A stretch of 64,000 nucleotides of DNA from Ustilaginoidea virens. Its lineage: Eukaryota; Ascomycota; Sordariomycetes; Hypocreales; Clavicipitaceae. Below are positions 54,666 through 64,000 of this stretch, piece by piece. The DNA is taken from assembly GCF_000687475.1 (NCBI RefSeq), contig NC_057317.1, positions 2,976,001-3,040,000 of the forward strand. Reading direction: 5' to 3'. Position 1 is the stretch's first letter. Every line of letters starts with the position of its first letter. A program made the translations under genes and the position numbers. The notes beneath the pieces are model-generated. The model had not been told where the DNA came from. It did no database searches and saw nothing but the letters and a program-made list of their open reading frames with translations.

Positions 54666-56726
54666 ATGCCGACCCGTCCCCCGGCATCATGCCGGCCAAC
54701 CCCTTCCCGACGAGCTGTCCATGTGTCCAGCTTTGGCGCCTGGATCACCGAAGCGATGCTTGTGCAAGCCATTGATCAATACCTTCGATGTAGCAGTGGA
54801 GGAGCATGTCGCCGCATCAACTCGCATGCAGGACCGCTTGAAAGCCGGCGCCGGGCGGCAAAGCGGCGCATGACGGGGCTGATGCCGACCTCTCAGCCGT
54901 TCCCGACCCTCTGGCAATACGACGTTGGTCCCAGGACTCCGAAATGGGAAGCTCCCACTAGTCCAGAGCGTAGGCGGCAGAAAAGGGAGCTGTCCAGGCC
55001 GGGCTTTGTCAACAAAATTGTCGGCTGGCTAGATAGCTCGGGTCCCGCCCGCGAGTCTACCATTGAGCCTCTAGCGCTCCCGTTGCAATCCGACTCGACG
55101 CAGACCAAAGCTCCCGCCTGGGATTCAACTCTCGGGTCCGTAACCCTTCAACAGCCAACAGTCCAGAAAGTCGCGGCGAGTCCAGACTTTCCAGAGGAAA
55201 TACTTTCATTACGCACCGGCATTCTGAATCTGGAGCTAGCGGACTACGATGATCTCTTCACACTAGGCAAGAACTGCATGGCCTCTCTTCGAAAAAGCAT
55301 CGTACTAGGGGCCTTGTCCGTCGAGGGCTTAAAAATCGCTCTAGACCCTTTGGACGAACCTTCCAAAGACCGCTTTCCGAACGTCGACGTGGCCAACAAA
55401 ATGTGCGCCATGATTCGCCGTGGAATCCTACATGCCATGTCTGACGCCTGGCGGAATGATCCGGCCGCTGTACCTGGCACCCTATGGCTTGCTTTCACGG
55501 AATCCATCCTCAGCGACAAGAGTCACTGGCAAGATGCTCAGCTGTTTTGGAGGTTGATGGACGTCTTGCCCGCAGCACTCAAGGACGCGGTGTCCTTTCA
55601 ACATGTGCAAAAAATATCATGCGCCTTCGTCTTTGCGCAAGCCAACCGGCACAACGTGTTTGCCCACTGGGGGGCTCGAGCAGCCAGGTTCAGCCAGGCT
55701 CTTCAAAACCTAGATCAGGAAATGCGCAATGAACTTGACGGCCGGATGGAAAAGTTTGTCGAAAAACAGAGCCGCCCTTCGAAAATCGCCGACCGGGTGC
55801 GCTTCTCATGGCTCACCGTCAAGGCATACGGCAGTGCGGATCTGACGACCCGGGACTTTGTGGCGACGTATTACAGATGCACCGGGCCAGAGTATCGGTT
55901 GGGCAGCATGCAGCGATGGCAAGTCCTCGTCGCCAGATTAGCTGCGATCGGGGCTCTGGACCCGAAGATATGCGAGGGGCTTCTCTCGAGAGACTGCACC
56001 TCGGTGCGTGAACGATGGTCGCAGCTTTTGGAGACAATCATGCAATCCGATGCTCGCGATGCCGGATTTCGAGAGCTCTGCGCCTTCTTGACCGGGATCG
56101 GGGAGTTTGCCGCTTCCGTGCGGCCCTTGACATTCCCACCGGCTGCCTCGGACGCGTTGGCGGCCGTCGTGTCAGCGTTGGACGACCACAAGCAAGCTCT
56201 CGAGCTGTTTTACTGGGCCGACCGAAAACCTAGGCGGAACCCATGGATGCCTGTGCTGCCTTGGTCGGTGTGGCCCAAACACGTCGAGAAGATCATCAAG
56301 GACCCAGCGCTGGATCCCGCAATCATCTGGCAAGTCCTCAAGCTGACATACGTACGGCCAGGCTTGAAGGACGACGAGGAGGCGTTTGAAGAGGAGACGC
56401 GGGCAAAGTCTCGGCTGCTGGACCAGATGGGTCTATGGTTCGTAGAGGCAGACCATCTCAGCGATCGCCAAGTCTTGCGGAGCATCCAGCGGTGCATCAA
56501 CCAGCAGCGCGCATTGACAAAGGCCGTCTCGCCAAAGAGCCTCGCCCACGTCCTGCAAGTTCTTTGCCGAGACTTGGAAAAGGGCCAGCACGGGCGTCCC
56601 GCTCGTGTGATGTGGCTGCTCGGAATGGTTGCTCAGAATCAGGGTCAGCAGCAGGCCGAGCAAACTGCGCTTGCAATTGAGGGCTGGCAGGACGCGATGG
56701 ACAAGTCTTGTCTTCGGACGCATTGA
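54666..56726 (+). CDS. Unrecognised 686-residue, mostly helical fungal protein
   Basis: Single exon from ATG 54666; an internal Met at 54870 (MTGLMPTSQ) is an alternative start. The first 70 residues are Arg/Ser-rich with hardly any acidic residues, compatible with a mitochondrial targeting peptide if translated. From about residue 160 the protein is a continuous series of amphipathic helices (ILSLRTGILNLELADYDDLFTLGKNCM; ANKMCAMIRRGILHAMSDAWRND; WQDAQLFWRLMDVLPAALKDAV; RWQVLVARLAAIGALDPKICEGLL), reminiscent of helical-repeat scaffolds, but I see no repeat consensus. Trp-rich segments occur near residues 515-535. I do not recognise the family. Strong, even coding composition and its length argue that it is real. 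Confidence 0.75.
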   Translation: MPTRPPASCRPTPSRRAVHVSSFGAWITEAMLVQAIDQYLRCSSGGACRRINSHAGPLESRRRAAKRRMTGLMPTSQPFPTLWQYDVGPRTPKWEAPTSPERRRQKRELSRPGFVNKIVGWLDSSGPARESTIEPLALPLQSDSTQTKAPAWDSTLGSVTLQQPTVQKVAASPDFPEEILSLRTGILNLELADYDDLFTLGKNCMASLRKSIVLGALSVEGLKIALDPLDEPSKDRFPNVDVANKMCAMIRRGILHAMSDAWRNDPAAVPGTLWLAFTESILSDKSHWQDAQLFWRLMDVLPAALKDAVSFQHVQKISCAFVFAQANRHNVFAHWGARAARFSQALQNLDQEMRNELDGRMEKFVEKQSRPSKIADRVRFSWLTVKAYGSADLTTRDFVATYYRCTGPEYRLGSMQRWQVLVARLAAIGALDPKICEGLLSRDCTSVRERWSQLLETIMQSDARDAGFRELCAFLTGIGEFAASVRPLTFPPAASDALAAVVSALDDHKQALELFYWADRKPRRNPWMPVLPWSVWPKHVEKIIKDPALDPAIIWQVLKLTYVRPGLKDDEEAFEEETRAKSRLLDQMGLWFVEADHLSDRQVLRSIQRCINQQRALTKAVSPKSLAHVLQVLCRDLEKGQHGRPARVMWLLGMVAQNQGQQQAEQTALAIEGWQDAMDKSCLRTH

Positions 56727-57571
56727 TACATGCCGGGTAGGGCCCTTTTTTCTTTTTTTTTTTCTGTTTGTTTTATTTCTTTCTTTTTAAATGGCAATGA
56801 GTAGTAAAGATGGATTGCTGGGGCCAATAGCACGCGAGCCTGTGTCCTTTCAATCCACAAGAACATGACGTGGTTCATTCATCCGTCATTATTGCGAATC
56901 AACATTACAAGGGGGCCTCTTCTTCGCGTGAAAGATGACCAACTACACGAGCCAGGTGGACTGTAGTCAAAGCAACACCAACTGAACCTGTAAACAGTCA
57001 AATAGATTCTCGATTGAAATAGATTCTTGAATGAGAAATAAAAAGGAAAATGAATAGCTCAGTTCCTCACTAATGGAATCAAATAACCCAGAGCGTTGAA
57101 GGAGAAGAAAAACTCGCTAAACACACAAGAGAACTACATATATCGACAAGGTAGAATCTCGACAAAGGTAAAATCCGAAACAAACCACAAACAACTCGCA
57201 GGATATCGTAACTCGAAAGAAACATCGAGAGTCAACAAGCAAAAGAAATCAGATAAAAGACCCCCGTCACCCAAGCCTATACCTAGAACCCCCCTTTTTT
57301 TTTACATCGTCCCATATACATCAATGTGCCCATTGTCCACACCCGAATGTCCCTAGTAAATAAATGCATACATAGATCGTGAAAGCAATGCAAGAATAAT
57401 AAATAATAAGAAAAAGTAAGAAAAAGAGAGAGAAAAGAAACAGAGAAAGAAACAAAAGAAAGAAAGAAAATAAAAAGAGACAAAAAAAGGAAGAAGAAAA
57501 AAAAACCGCGTTTAGGCAAGGCCGCGAAATCCTTGGCCATGGTTCAAGTTGCTTACTTCGTCACAGCGTCG
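56727..57571. other. Convergent AT-rich spacer
   Basis: 3' flanks of the helical protein and the giant gene. AT-rich with poly-T (56748-56762) and AAAG/AAGA-rich sequence (57410-57510). No gene. Confidence 0.65.
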
Positions 57572-60500
57572 CTAGATGCCGCCTTCCAAGTACTGAGCTT
57601 CCGGTTGCCCCGTCGATTCCGTCACCACACTGATGTGGCTTGGAGCGCCGAGAGATGCGCCGCCAGCGTCGCTAGATAGGGCAGCCCCTCGACGGTGTCG
57701 GTCATCGGAGACGACCAAGACTTGTGCGGGACAAACGACAATTTTGTCTTCCCCAACACCGTCGTCATCCCCTCGCTTGACAACGAGAGGAAAGAGGACG
57801 ACCCTGACGACGGCTTGACGAGCCTCGAGCTCCTCGTTTGTCGCGCCAACATGGCCGCTTCGTTCGTTCATCATGGCGGCTTCAAAAGACACGGTTGCAG
57901 CCAGCTCGCCCTTGGCATCGTACTTGGGCTGCAGGGGCGGGAGCATCATGTACTCTGCTCGTTGCGTCCGCATCTCAATGGACAAGTCGACCGCCTCGCG
58001 CATGACCCTGCGCAGCTGCGACTGGATCTGGCCTTCCAAGTTGGAGGGAGGGGGCAGGATCTTGCAGAGGGTCTGGAACACGGCTTGCACGACGGCCTCG
58101 GTATCGAGATCCCGCTGGTCTCTGAAGCCGTCTCTTTTGGAGAGGAGGGTGAGCGTCACTGCCCGCCACTGACGGACAGCCTGAGCCGGGCCGACTTCCG
58201 TCAGCAGCTTCTCGAGCGACTTGAGCTTTTGCCGCTGCTCTCGGTCCATGCCAAACAGGTACCTGGTGAAGACGAATTCCCAAATCATGTTCATGGTCAT
58301 GGACATGAAGATGTCCCGACGCTTGACGCGGTCCCTGAGGTACGCGTCGACGTCGGACCCGTCCAGGACGGCGTTGTCCAGGCGGTCAATCGTCTTTTCG
58401 TCGTTGATCTCGCTCGTGAGGCGGCAGGCGCGCATGTCGGAAAACTTGGAGAAGCGCAGCACCCACTGCTGCACGTGCGAGCAGAGCTGCTGGCATCGGT
58501 GGTCGAAGTAGTCCTCGTCCTTGAGATTGAGAAAATGCGAGTTGGCGGCCTTGGCTTCGAGGATCTTTCGCTGCATCAGGCGGATCTGCTCCTTGGCCTC
58601 GTCGAGCCGAGCCCGCAGGTCCGCAATCTCGGCGTCCTTGTCTTGGAGCGACCTTGTCAGGGTGGCGTGGGCGCCGCGAGCCTCGCCGAGCTCGCGGGCC
58701 AAGTCGGCGTGGCGGCCGCTGTCTTTGCTGGCCAGCTCGGCGTTGGCGCTGGCGAGGCCCTCGTTGACCTCGGCCAAGCGAGCGGCTTCGTTCTGCAGGA
58801 AGTGCAGGGACTGCTTGAGGGCCTCAATCTCGGCATCGCGCTCGGACAAGACGCCGAGGGCCTTGTGGTTCACGTTTTGCTCGGCTCGCACGCGGGCCTC
58901 GTTGAGCAGGCGGTTCTCGGCGATGAGCTGATCGACCCTGGACTCGAGCTCGAGGACTTGCATGCTTTGACGACGGCGCATGCTGTGTGGGCGCGTGGGC
59001 GACCGGGGCGAGCCAATGCGCCCCTCGCCGTAGCCATCGTAGACGTCGGCCATGTCCTTGTCGTCGCCCTTGGCGCGGACACGGCTCTCGTTGGCGAGGG
59101 GGGCGGCGGGCGGCGGTATTATCTGTGACTGGGACTGCGACTGCGACTGCGACTGCGACTGCGACTGCGACTGCGACTGCGACTGCGACGGCGTTGGCGT
59201 CGGCGTCAGCGGATTGCTGCTGCGTTGCTGACGAAGAGCTCGAAGGTCGCCACTCATGCGCTTATCGATGCGCCGCAGTGGGGGGGTCGGGGTTGGGGTT
59301 GGGGTGGGGCGAGCCACGCTGCTGGTGCCTGGACTTTCAGGACGCAACCTCGGCGGCTCAAGCGCGGCGCGCTGCCGGCTGAGGCTGGTGTTGGACGCGG
59401 TCCGGCGCGCAACCGGAGTCTCGGCCCGCGCAGCACGGCTGGTCCCACCTGCCGACGCCGCCCCCGACGCCGCTCCCGCCGCCGCTCCCGCTGCCGCCGC
59501 CGTCTGGCTTCCATGTCTATGTCTGTAGTCGTAGGGGCTGTCGCTTGTACTCCGTCGACCTCTGGCGTCTTGGACATCTCCCGACCCTCGCGAATCCTTG
59601 GCTGTCCCTGCGCCAGCCGCAGCAAATCCCGCAATGGCGGCCGTGCCTCCCATCGCCCCGACTTCTCCATAGCCCTTTTTCGACTTGGCGCCCCTTCCGC
59701 CCTTGACCTTCTTCTCGGGCTCTGGGGTGGTCGCCGAGAGCTCCGGTTTGCGCAGCACAGGAGTTGCCAGGCCCCGGCGTTGGGGGTCCTTTTCCGTCGA
59801 TGGATCCGGGCTGTGAATCTTGCTGTCCCTGTAGTCGTCGGTATGAACGCCGCTGTCTCGTTGTTGCTCGTCCTTGGTGGTTGCATCCTGCGGCGGCTGT
59901 GCATCCGCCAAGTCGGGGGCAAAGCCGCTGTCGCGGTTCATCTCGGGTGTCGGCCAGTTGCACTCGGATGCGACTGCTTCTGCCTCTGTCTCTGGGACTT
60001 CTTGCACTGGCGGCAAGCCTCTCGTGGGGGATCGCCCGACATCCGAGTCCGACCCGGGGTGGCGTGTTGTCGTTTGCGGTTCGACAAGCTCCATCTCCTT
60101 GAAGAGTCCCCCGACCGGCTCTTCCAACCCTGATGGCCGACGTAGGAGGCCCTTCGGCTCCGTTGACGTCGTGGGAGTCGCCTCACCAGAGTCGCCGCGG
60201 CCCAGCACAGGACTCTCTGCAATCTCATCATCGAGGGGCACTCCTTGACCAGCCGTTTCTTTCCAGCCGCCGTCGGACTCTGTCAGGCTTCCGCTTAGAG
60301 ACACTTGGAGTGCCTCCTTGGCTTCCGCTGCACCTTCGCTTGTCGCTTTTCCCCCGTCCTTTCTCAACTCCGACTTCTCGTCTTCGTTTCCCTCTTCCGC
60401 TTTGATCTCCATCTTGTCGTTTTCTTCCGCCCCCACCCATCCCTCTTCCTCGTCCTTTGTCGCTTGCATCTTCTCGGGTTCTTGCCCTTCGTCATCCCTC

Positions 60501-63500
60501 TTCTTCTCGTCTCCTTCCAGTTCCATCTGATCCTTTTCCTCCACCCAAACTGCCCCTTTCTCCATATCCTCATCCAGTCCCATCTTGGCCTTTTCTTCTC
60601 CTTCGGCTTCCCTTTGCTCTTCACCCCCTCTCACTTCCATGTTTTCATTCCCCCTTCCCTCTCCTTCCCAGAAACCTTTCTGCAAGTCAGCGTCGTTTCG
60701 GTCATCAACTACCTTCTTGTCGGCTCCCTCCCACAAAACGAGATCATCAAAGAGATCGTCCTCCTCAGGTTGCCTCTTATCCAAAATATTCCTCTGCTTT
60801 CCCTTTGTTCTCTTTTTCCTCCCACCGCCGAATTTCTCCGCCAGAAGAATAACCGATTGTCCAATGGGCTCATTCTTTTCAATATGCCCTACAGCCAAGA
60901 TGCCGTCTTGTCTGTTTGAATGATCCGGGTTCACCGCGTCCTTCTTTGTATTAGTCGTCTCCATGGTTTCAGTGCCCTCGACTTCTTGCGCTAGCACCAT
61001 CGCGGGATCTGTAATTTTCCGGTTCTTATTCTCCTTGGCCTTGAGAACAGAAATATCTTCTCCCTGTTCATATTGGGCCTCTTCTTCTGCCAGAGAAGCC
61101 GCCATGGGACACGGCTCAGGCTCTGTCATCGTAGTAGGTTCGGTAGGTGAGGGTTCGAGCGCCACGGTTAGACTAGATTTGGGCTTCTTCTGCAAAGCAA
61201 CTTCTGCCAAAGTAGCGGCCTCTACCTCGTGGGGAATGTCTGCTTTCACTGTAGGGCCCGAGGCAGATCCAGGTGCTGGTGTGTCATCCGTGGGTAAGTC
61301 TGCAGAATCATCAGGTCCTTCTAGAAAGGTTGTTACCGCCACATTAGACACGGGGCGATTGCTTGTACGTTCCATCTCCATCTGTGCCTCTGTCTTCGCG
61401 TCTGGGACCGGATGCCCATCACCCGAAAGAGCGGACAGTGATGGTTCCGAGAACTTGTCGACTCTAACCTCCGTTGTCCTGTCCACAACGCAGTCTGCTT
61501 CCGTATTGACCAGCTCAGGAGCGGCAGCGGTTTCCCAGAGTGACATTGCGTCGGGTTGAAGTTCTGGTAGAGCTTCTGTGGTTTCCTCATTTTGGGATCC
61601 CTTGCCCTCGGCCATCTCGCCTGCTGGTTCATATGGTGCAGTTGGAGCACGTAAGCCGCTCTCATCTTTGTCGTGGTCCCCCCCTTGCCCATCCTTGTCG
61701 GAATAGTCTCGGCTCTCGTGGCCAATGTTGCTCTCAACAAGTGGTGGCAGGCAGGTCGTTTCTGATGTACTGGATGCTTCTTGTGGCTCGGCCGGTGGCT
61801 GCATGAGCAGCTCGTCCTCGAGTGATGGCGCTGAGCTAGCGCCCTGGTCTTCTCTGTCCATAGCCGGTTCCAGTTGGGCCTGCTGCTCTCCCGGCTCTAT
61901 GCATGCCTTCACGGGACTCGCTACATCACTACCTAATTTGCTCTTCTTGCTCTTCTTGTTCTTCTTCCCCCTTTTCTCCGAAGAAACAACCAATCCCTGC
62001 TCGGCACTGAGAGTGGCTGGATTGTCAGGTCCTGAGAGAATTGGCTCAGCAGCCTCTACCGCAGCAAGTGAGTCTAGGGCTTCCGAGGGAAAGTTGGTTA
62101 CGTCAAGTTCGGCGACGGTGTTTGGTTCCGCTCGCGCTGTTGTTGCGCTGCTTGACTTGGCTTTTTTGGCCTTTTTGCCCTTCTTCTTCTTCGTAGGTAG
62201 AGTCTTTTCATCGTCGGTATCAACAGCTCTTAGCGGTTCGACTTGCTGCGACATGCTTCCGGTTTCCATCACCTCGGGAGCCAAGTCAACGATATATTTG
62301 GAAGTCTGTTGAGCAATCTCTTCGAGTGATATCTCAGGAGCTACTGTATGCTCCCCACCTTGTTCAGGGTTGCTGCCTTCCCTTGCCCCAAGAGCAACTT
62401 CTGGGGTAGAGTCAGATATCTGCTGGGGAACCCCTTCCAATGGTATCTCGATAGCTGTTTGTTGTTCACTTTCTTCTGTCGCCTCGACAGCTGCTTCAAG
62501 GGGGGGCTCAGACGCACGTCGAATAGCCTCTACTGGCGGTATTTCAGTAGCTGCAGTTTGCTCCTCATTCTGGTCGATATTTACAGCTTCTGTCGCCTCG
62601 GCAGCTGCTTCAACGGTAGACTCGGATACAAGTGGCATACCCTCTCCTGGCGGTATTTCAGTAGCTGCTGTTTGCTCCTCACTCTGGTCGGCGCCCTTCG
62701 CCTCCGTCGCCTCAGCTGCTTCAACCATGGTTTCGGTCAGGTGTTGGCTAATCTGTCGCAACGACGTCTCAGCGACTGCAGCTTGCTCCTCGCCTGGGCC
62801 CTTATCACTGGGCAGCTCTTTGCCCTTCCCCGTTTCCCCTTGGTGTGCCTCTTCGGATGCGGAAAATGCAGTATCGCCCTCATCGTGCTCGGGCACCCTG
62901 ATGATCGCAGCGTCTGGTTCATCAGAAGGAATGAGCGCCGCATATTCCATTTCCTCAGCCCAGGAGCTTTTCTGTTGAACCTGACCAAGCTCTTGATTTT
63001 CATCATGCTGTTTGTGCTCGCCCTCGGGAACTGTGGTTGACTCGTGCTCAACCACAGAGGAAGCGCCAGCAGCAGCAGCAGCAGGAGCAACCGAAACCGA
63101 AACCGAAACCGTGGAAGAGAGGTCGACTTTGTCAGCTTCAGCCTTGTCCTTTTCAGATTCTTGCTCAGCCTGCCCCGCGTCCAGCTCAGCAGAGTCGGCT
63201 CCAGCAATAACTGGCTGCTCTGGAGTGTCATATATCATGCAAGTTTCCAAACCAGCTTCCGGGGCAGCAGCAGTCTGGTCGTCGGCAAATTCTGCATTTA
63301 TGGGCTCTTCAGAGTCCCCAGCACTGTTTGACTGATCCCCCTGGGACAGCTCGTTCCGAGGCAAGCTTTCACCAGCATCTTCTGCTGGGTCACCGTGTCC
63401 CGGTTGACGGGTGAGGCTTTCGTCGACAGATGGGCCTGCCATTGTAGAAAAGGTGTAGACTCCTCCGTGTGCTGCTGGAGCGTCCTGCAGGTTCTGCAGC

Positions 63501-64000
63501 TCGGGCTTGGAAGCAACTATATCGAAAATTTCCTCGCCGATGTTGGGGATGGGTCGTGATTGTTGGTCTTCGTCAACACACGTAGGTTCTGCTCCCAGTT
63601 CGGCGGAAGACTGCGGAACCTCGGGCTGAATCGCACCATCATCTAAAGCAAAGTGATCTGGCAGCGGCCCTTCATCTCCTGCTGGCTGGTCCTCGGCCGC
63701 TGGCATATCAGAGCGGCCGCTTGGCGCGACAGGCGATCGTTGAATGACGCGCAGCTCTTCTGAAGCGGGTGAGGGAGAACTTTCTCCTAGTCCAGGTTGT
63801 TGCGGAAGGGCTTGAGTCGCGGCGACGACAGCGTCGCTGAAGTCGTCAGGTTTCTCTTGCACAGCTGTAGTCGGCGTATCCTGTGTCTGGGAAGTCACAT
63901 CACGCTGTAACGCATCACTCATTTCAGTGTCGGTAACAATCTCCGCTACAACTGCAGGGTCCAGGGGTTCGGCTTTTTCGTCCTCTGGTCGTGCATCAGC
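57572..64000 (-). CDS. C-terminal part of a giant leashin/involucrin-repeat-like protein (5' end beyond window)
   Basis: One open frame runs from the window edge to the stop at 57572: 2142 residues, no introns. The first 1500 residues are low-complexity and acidic (Glu/Ala/Pro/Ser/Thr), with degenerate 35-45-residue repeats (EEQTAATEIPPGEG-like) and KKKKGKKAKKAK basic patches. Then come a Glu/Lys/Met tract (60.3-60.7 kb), an Ala/Gly segment and a Ser-Gln run encoded by a 6-bp repeat. The end is folded: a coiled coil (VLELESRVDQLIAENRLLNEARVRAEQ; DAEIADLRARLDEAKEQIRLMQRKI), then a conserved-looking helical domain (FDHRCQQLCSHVQQWVLRFSKFSDM; MSMTMNMIWEFVFTRYLFGMD). This layout matches the fungal involucrin-repeat/leashin (Lah) proteins that tether Woronin bodies or sit at septa. 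The assignment is from memory of that family. Confidence 0.6.
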   Translation of the reverse strand, partial: ADARPEDEKAEPLDPAVVAEIVTDTEMSDALQRDVTSQTQDTPTTAVQEKPDDFSDAVVAATQALPQQPGLGESSPSPASEELRVIQRSPVAPSGRSDMPAAEDQPAGDEGPLPDHFALDDGAIQPEVPQSSAELGAEPTCVDEDQQSRPIPNIGEEIFDIVASKPELQNLQDAPAAHGGVYTFSTMAGPSVDESLTRQPGHGDPAEDAGESLPRNELSQGDQSNSAGDSEEPINAEFADDQTAAAPEAGLETCMIYDTPEQPVIAGADSAELDAGQAEQESEKDKAEADKVDLSSTVSVSVSVAPAAAAAGASSVVEHESTTVPEGEHKQHDENQELGQVQQKSSWAEEMEYAALIPSDEPDAAIIRVPEHDEGDTAFSASEEAHQGETGKGKELPSDKGPGEEQAAVAETSLRQISQHLTETMVEAAEATEAKGADQSEEQTAATEIPPGEGMPLVSESTVEAAAEATEAVNIDQNEEQTAATEIPPVEAIRRASEPPLEAAVEATEESEQQTAIEIPLEGVPQQISDSTPEVALGAREGSNPEQGGEHTVAPEISLEEIAQQTSKYIVDLAPEVMETGSMSQQVEPLRAVDTDDEKTLPTKKKKGKKAKKAKSSSATTARAEPNTVAELDVTNFPSEALDSLAAVEAAEPILSGPDNPATLSAEQGLVVSSEKRGKKNKKSKKSKLGSDVASPVKACIEPGEQQAQLEPAMDREDQGASSAPSLEDELLMQPPAEPQEASSTSETTCLPPLVESNIGHESRDYSDKDGQGGDHDKDESGLRAPTAPYEPAGEMAEGKGSQNEETTEALPELQPDAMSLWETAAAPELVNTEADCVVDRTTEVRVDKFSEPSLSALSGDGHPVPDAKTEAQMEMERTSNRPVSNVAVTTFLEGPDDSADLPTDDTPAPGSASGPTVKADIPHEVEAATLAEVALQKKPKSSLTVALEPSPTEPTTMTEPEPCPMAASLAEEEAQYEQGEDISVLKAKENKNRKITDPAMVLAQEVEGTETMETTNTKKDAVNPDHSNRQDGILAVGHIEKNEPIGQSVILLAEKFGGGRKKRTKGKQRNILDKRQPEEDDLFDDLVLWEGADKKVVDDRNDADLQKGFWEGEGRGNENMEVRGGEEQREAEGEEKAKMGLDEDMEKGAVWVEEKDQMELEGDEKKRDDEGQEPEKMQATKDEEEGWVGAEENDKMEIKAEEGNEDEKSELRKDGGKATSEGAAEAKEALQVSLSGSLTESDGGWKETAGQGVPLDDEIAESPVLGRGDSGEATPTTSTEPKGLLRRPSGLEEPVGGLFKEMELVEPQTTTRHPGSDSDVGRSPTRGLPPVQEVPETEAEAVASECNWPTPEMNRDSGFAPDLADAQPPQDATTKDEQQRDSGVHTDDYRDSKIHSPDPSTEKDPQRRGLATPVLRKPELSATTPEPEKKVKGGRGAKSKKGYGEVGAMGGTAAIAGFAAAGAGTAKDSRGSGDVQDARGRRSTSDSPYDYRHRHGSQTAAAAGAAAGAASGAASAGGTSRAARAETPVARRTASNTSLSRQRAALEPPRLRPESPGTSSVARPTPTPTPTPPLRRIDKRMSGDLRALRQQRSSNPLTPTPTPSQSQSQSQSQSQSQSQSQSQSQIIPPPAAPLANESRVRAKGDDKDMADVYDGYGEGRIGSPRSPTRPHSMRRRQSMQVLELESRVDQLIAENRLLNEARVRAEQNVNHKALGVLSERDAEIEALKQSLHFLQNEAARLAEVNEGLASANAELASKDSGRHADLARELGEARGAHATLTRSLQDKDAEIADLRARLDEAKEQIRLMQRKILEAKAANSHFLNLKDEDYFDHRCQQLCSHVQQWVLRFSKFSDMRACRLTSEINDEKTIDRLDNAVLDGSDVDAYLRDRVKRRDIFMSMTMNMIWEFVFTRYLFGMDREQRQKLKSLEKLLTEVGPAQAVRQWRAVTLTLLSKRDGFRDQRDLDTEAVVQAVFQTLCKILPPPSNLEGQIQSQLRRVMREAVDLSIEMRTQRAEYMMLPPLQPKYDAKGELAATVSFEAAMMNERSGHVGATNEELEARQAVVRVVLFPLVVKRGDDDGVGEDKIVVCPAQVLVVSDDRHRRGAALSSDAGGASLGAPSHISVVTESTGQPEAQYLEGGI
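59128..59190 (-). repeat. Coding 6-bp repeat giving a Ser-Gln run
   Basis: Nine or so tandem copies of GACTGC (plus strand), read on the minus strand as alternating Ser and Gln. The length is a multiple of six, so copy-number change would not break the frame. Confidence 0.9.

Noticed and set aside
57695..59128. 477-codon plus-strand open frame
   Set aside because: Antisense shadow of the giant minus-strand gene; the minus frame has coherent coiled-coil and helical-domain sequence.

Overview
The window looks like a filamentous ascomycete (Pezizomycotina). Gene content and spacing suggest Sordariomycetes, probably Hypocreales; this is inferred from remembered families, not from a search. Genes carry short introns of about 55-240 bp with GT..AG ends, intergenic spacers hold homopolymer runs and microsatellites, and many proteins are recognisable fungal families. 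Every multi-exon model below was spliced by hand and keeps frame from start to stop, apart from two genes that each contain one in-frame TAG.

Layout: 1-2.5 kb has no convincing gene. At 2.5-7 kb lie a WLM/Wss1-like metalloprotease and a sulfate permease that stops just before its expected STAS domain, both on the minus strand. At 7.6-14.2 kb lie the Bub2/Cdc16 mitotic-exit GAP, an Izh3-type PAQR receptor (minus) and a short THOC5-like protein. At 16-25.5 kb lie a membrane family-2 glycosyltransferase, a nucleolar FKBP (Fpr3/4 type) and an AGC kinase resembling the perithecium kinase PUK1. At 25.8-35.4 kb lie Isc1 phospholipase C (minus), a small dimeric-barrel-like protein, a triple-KH RNA-binding protein (minus) and a CENP-K/Sim4-like kinetochore protein.

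At 35.7-41.2 kb is a transposon-flavoured island: a stand-alone copia-type Gag gene (minus), then about 3.5 kb of relatively AT-rich DNA without genes that carries three copies of a GC-rich foldback repeat and a 30-bp minisatellite. At 41.3-50.5 kb lie dUTPase, pyridoxal kinase with an 11-nt microexon, PCNA and a vezatin/Inp2-like membrane protein (the last three minus). At 51.5-57 kb lie a trehalose-phosphate-synthase-like protein without phosphatase domain (minus) and an unrecognised 686-residue protein. From 57.6 kb to the edge runs the C-terminal 2142 residues of a giant leashin/involucrin-repeat-like protein (minus).

Most genes are housekeeping or cell-cycle genes (PCNA, dUTPase, Bub2, CENP-K). 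Three of them have an exact MluI cell-cycle box (ACGCGT) upstream.

The main discovery candidate is that the glycosyltransferase and the kinase each contain exactly one in-frame TAG where their families have tryptophan, inside otherwise intact genes, and each TAG lies in a 17-nt inverted repeat. This is the pattern expected of genes restored by fungal A-to-I mRNA editing (UAG to UGG) during sexual development.
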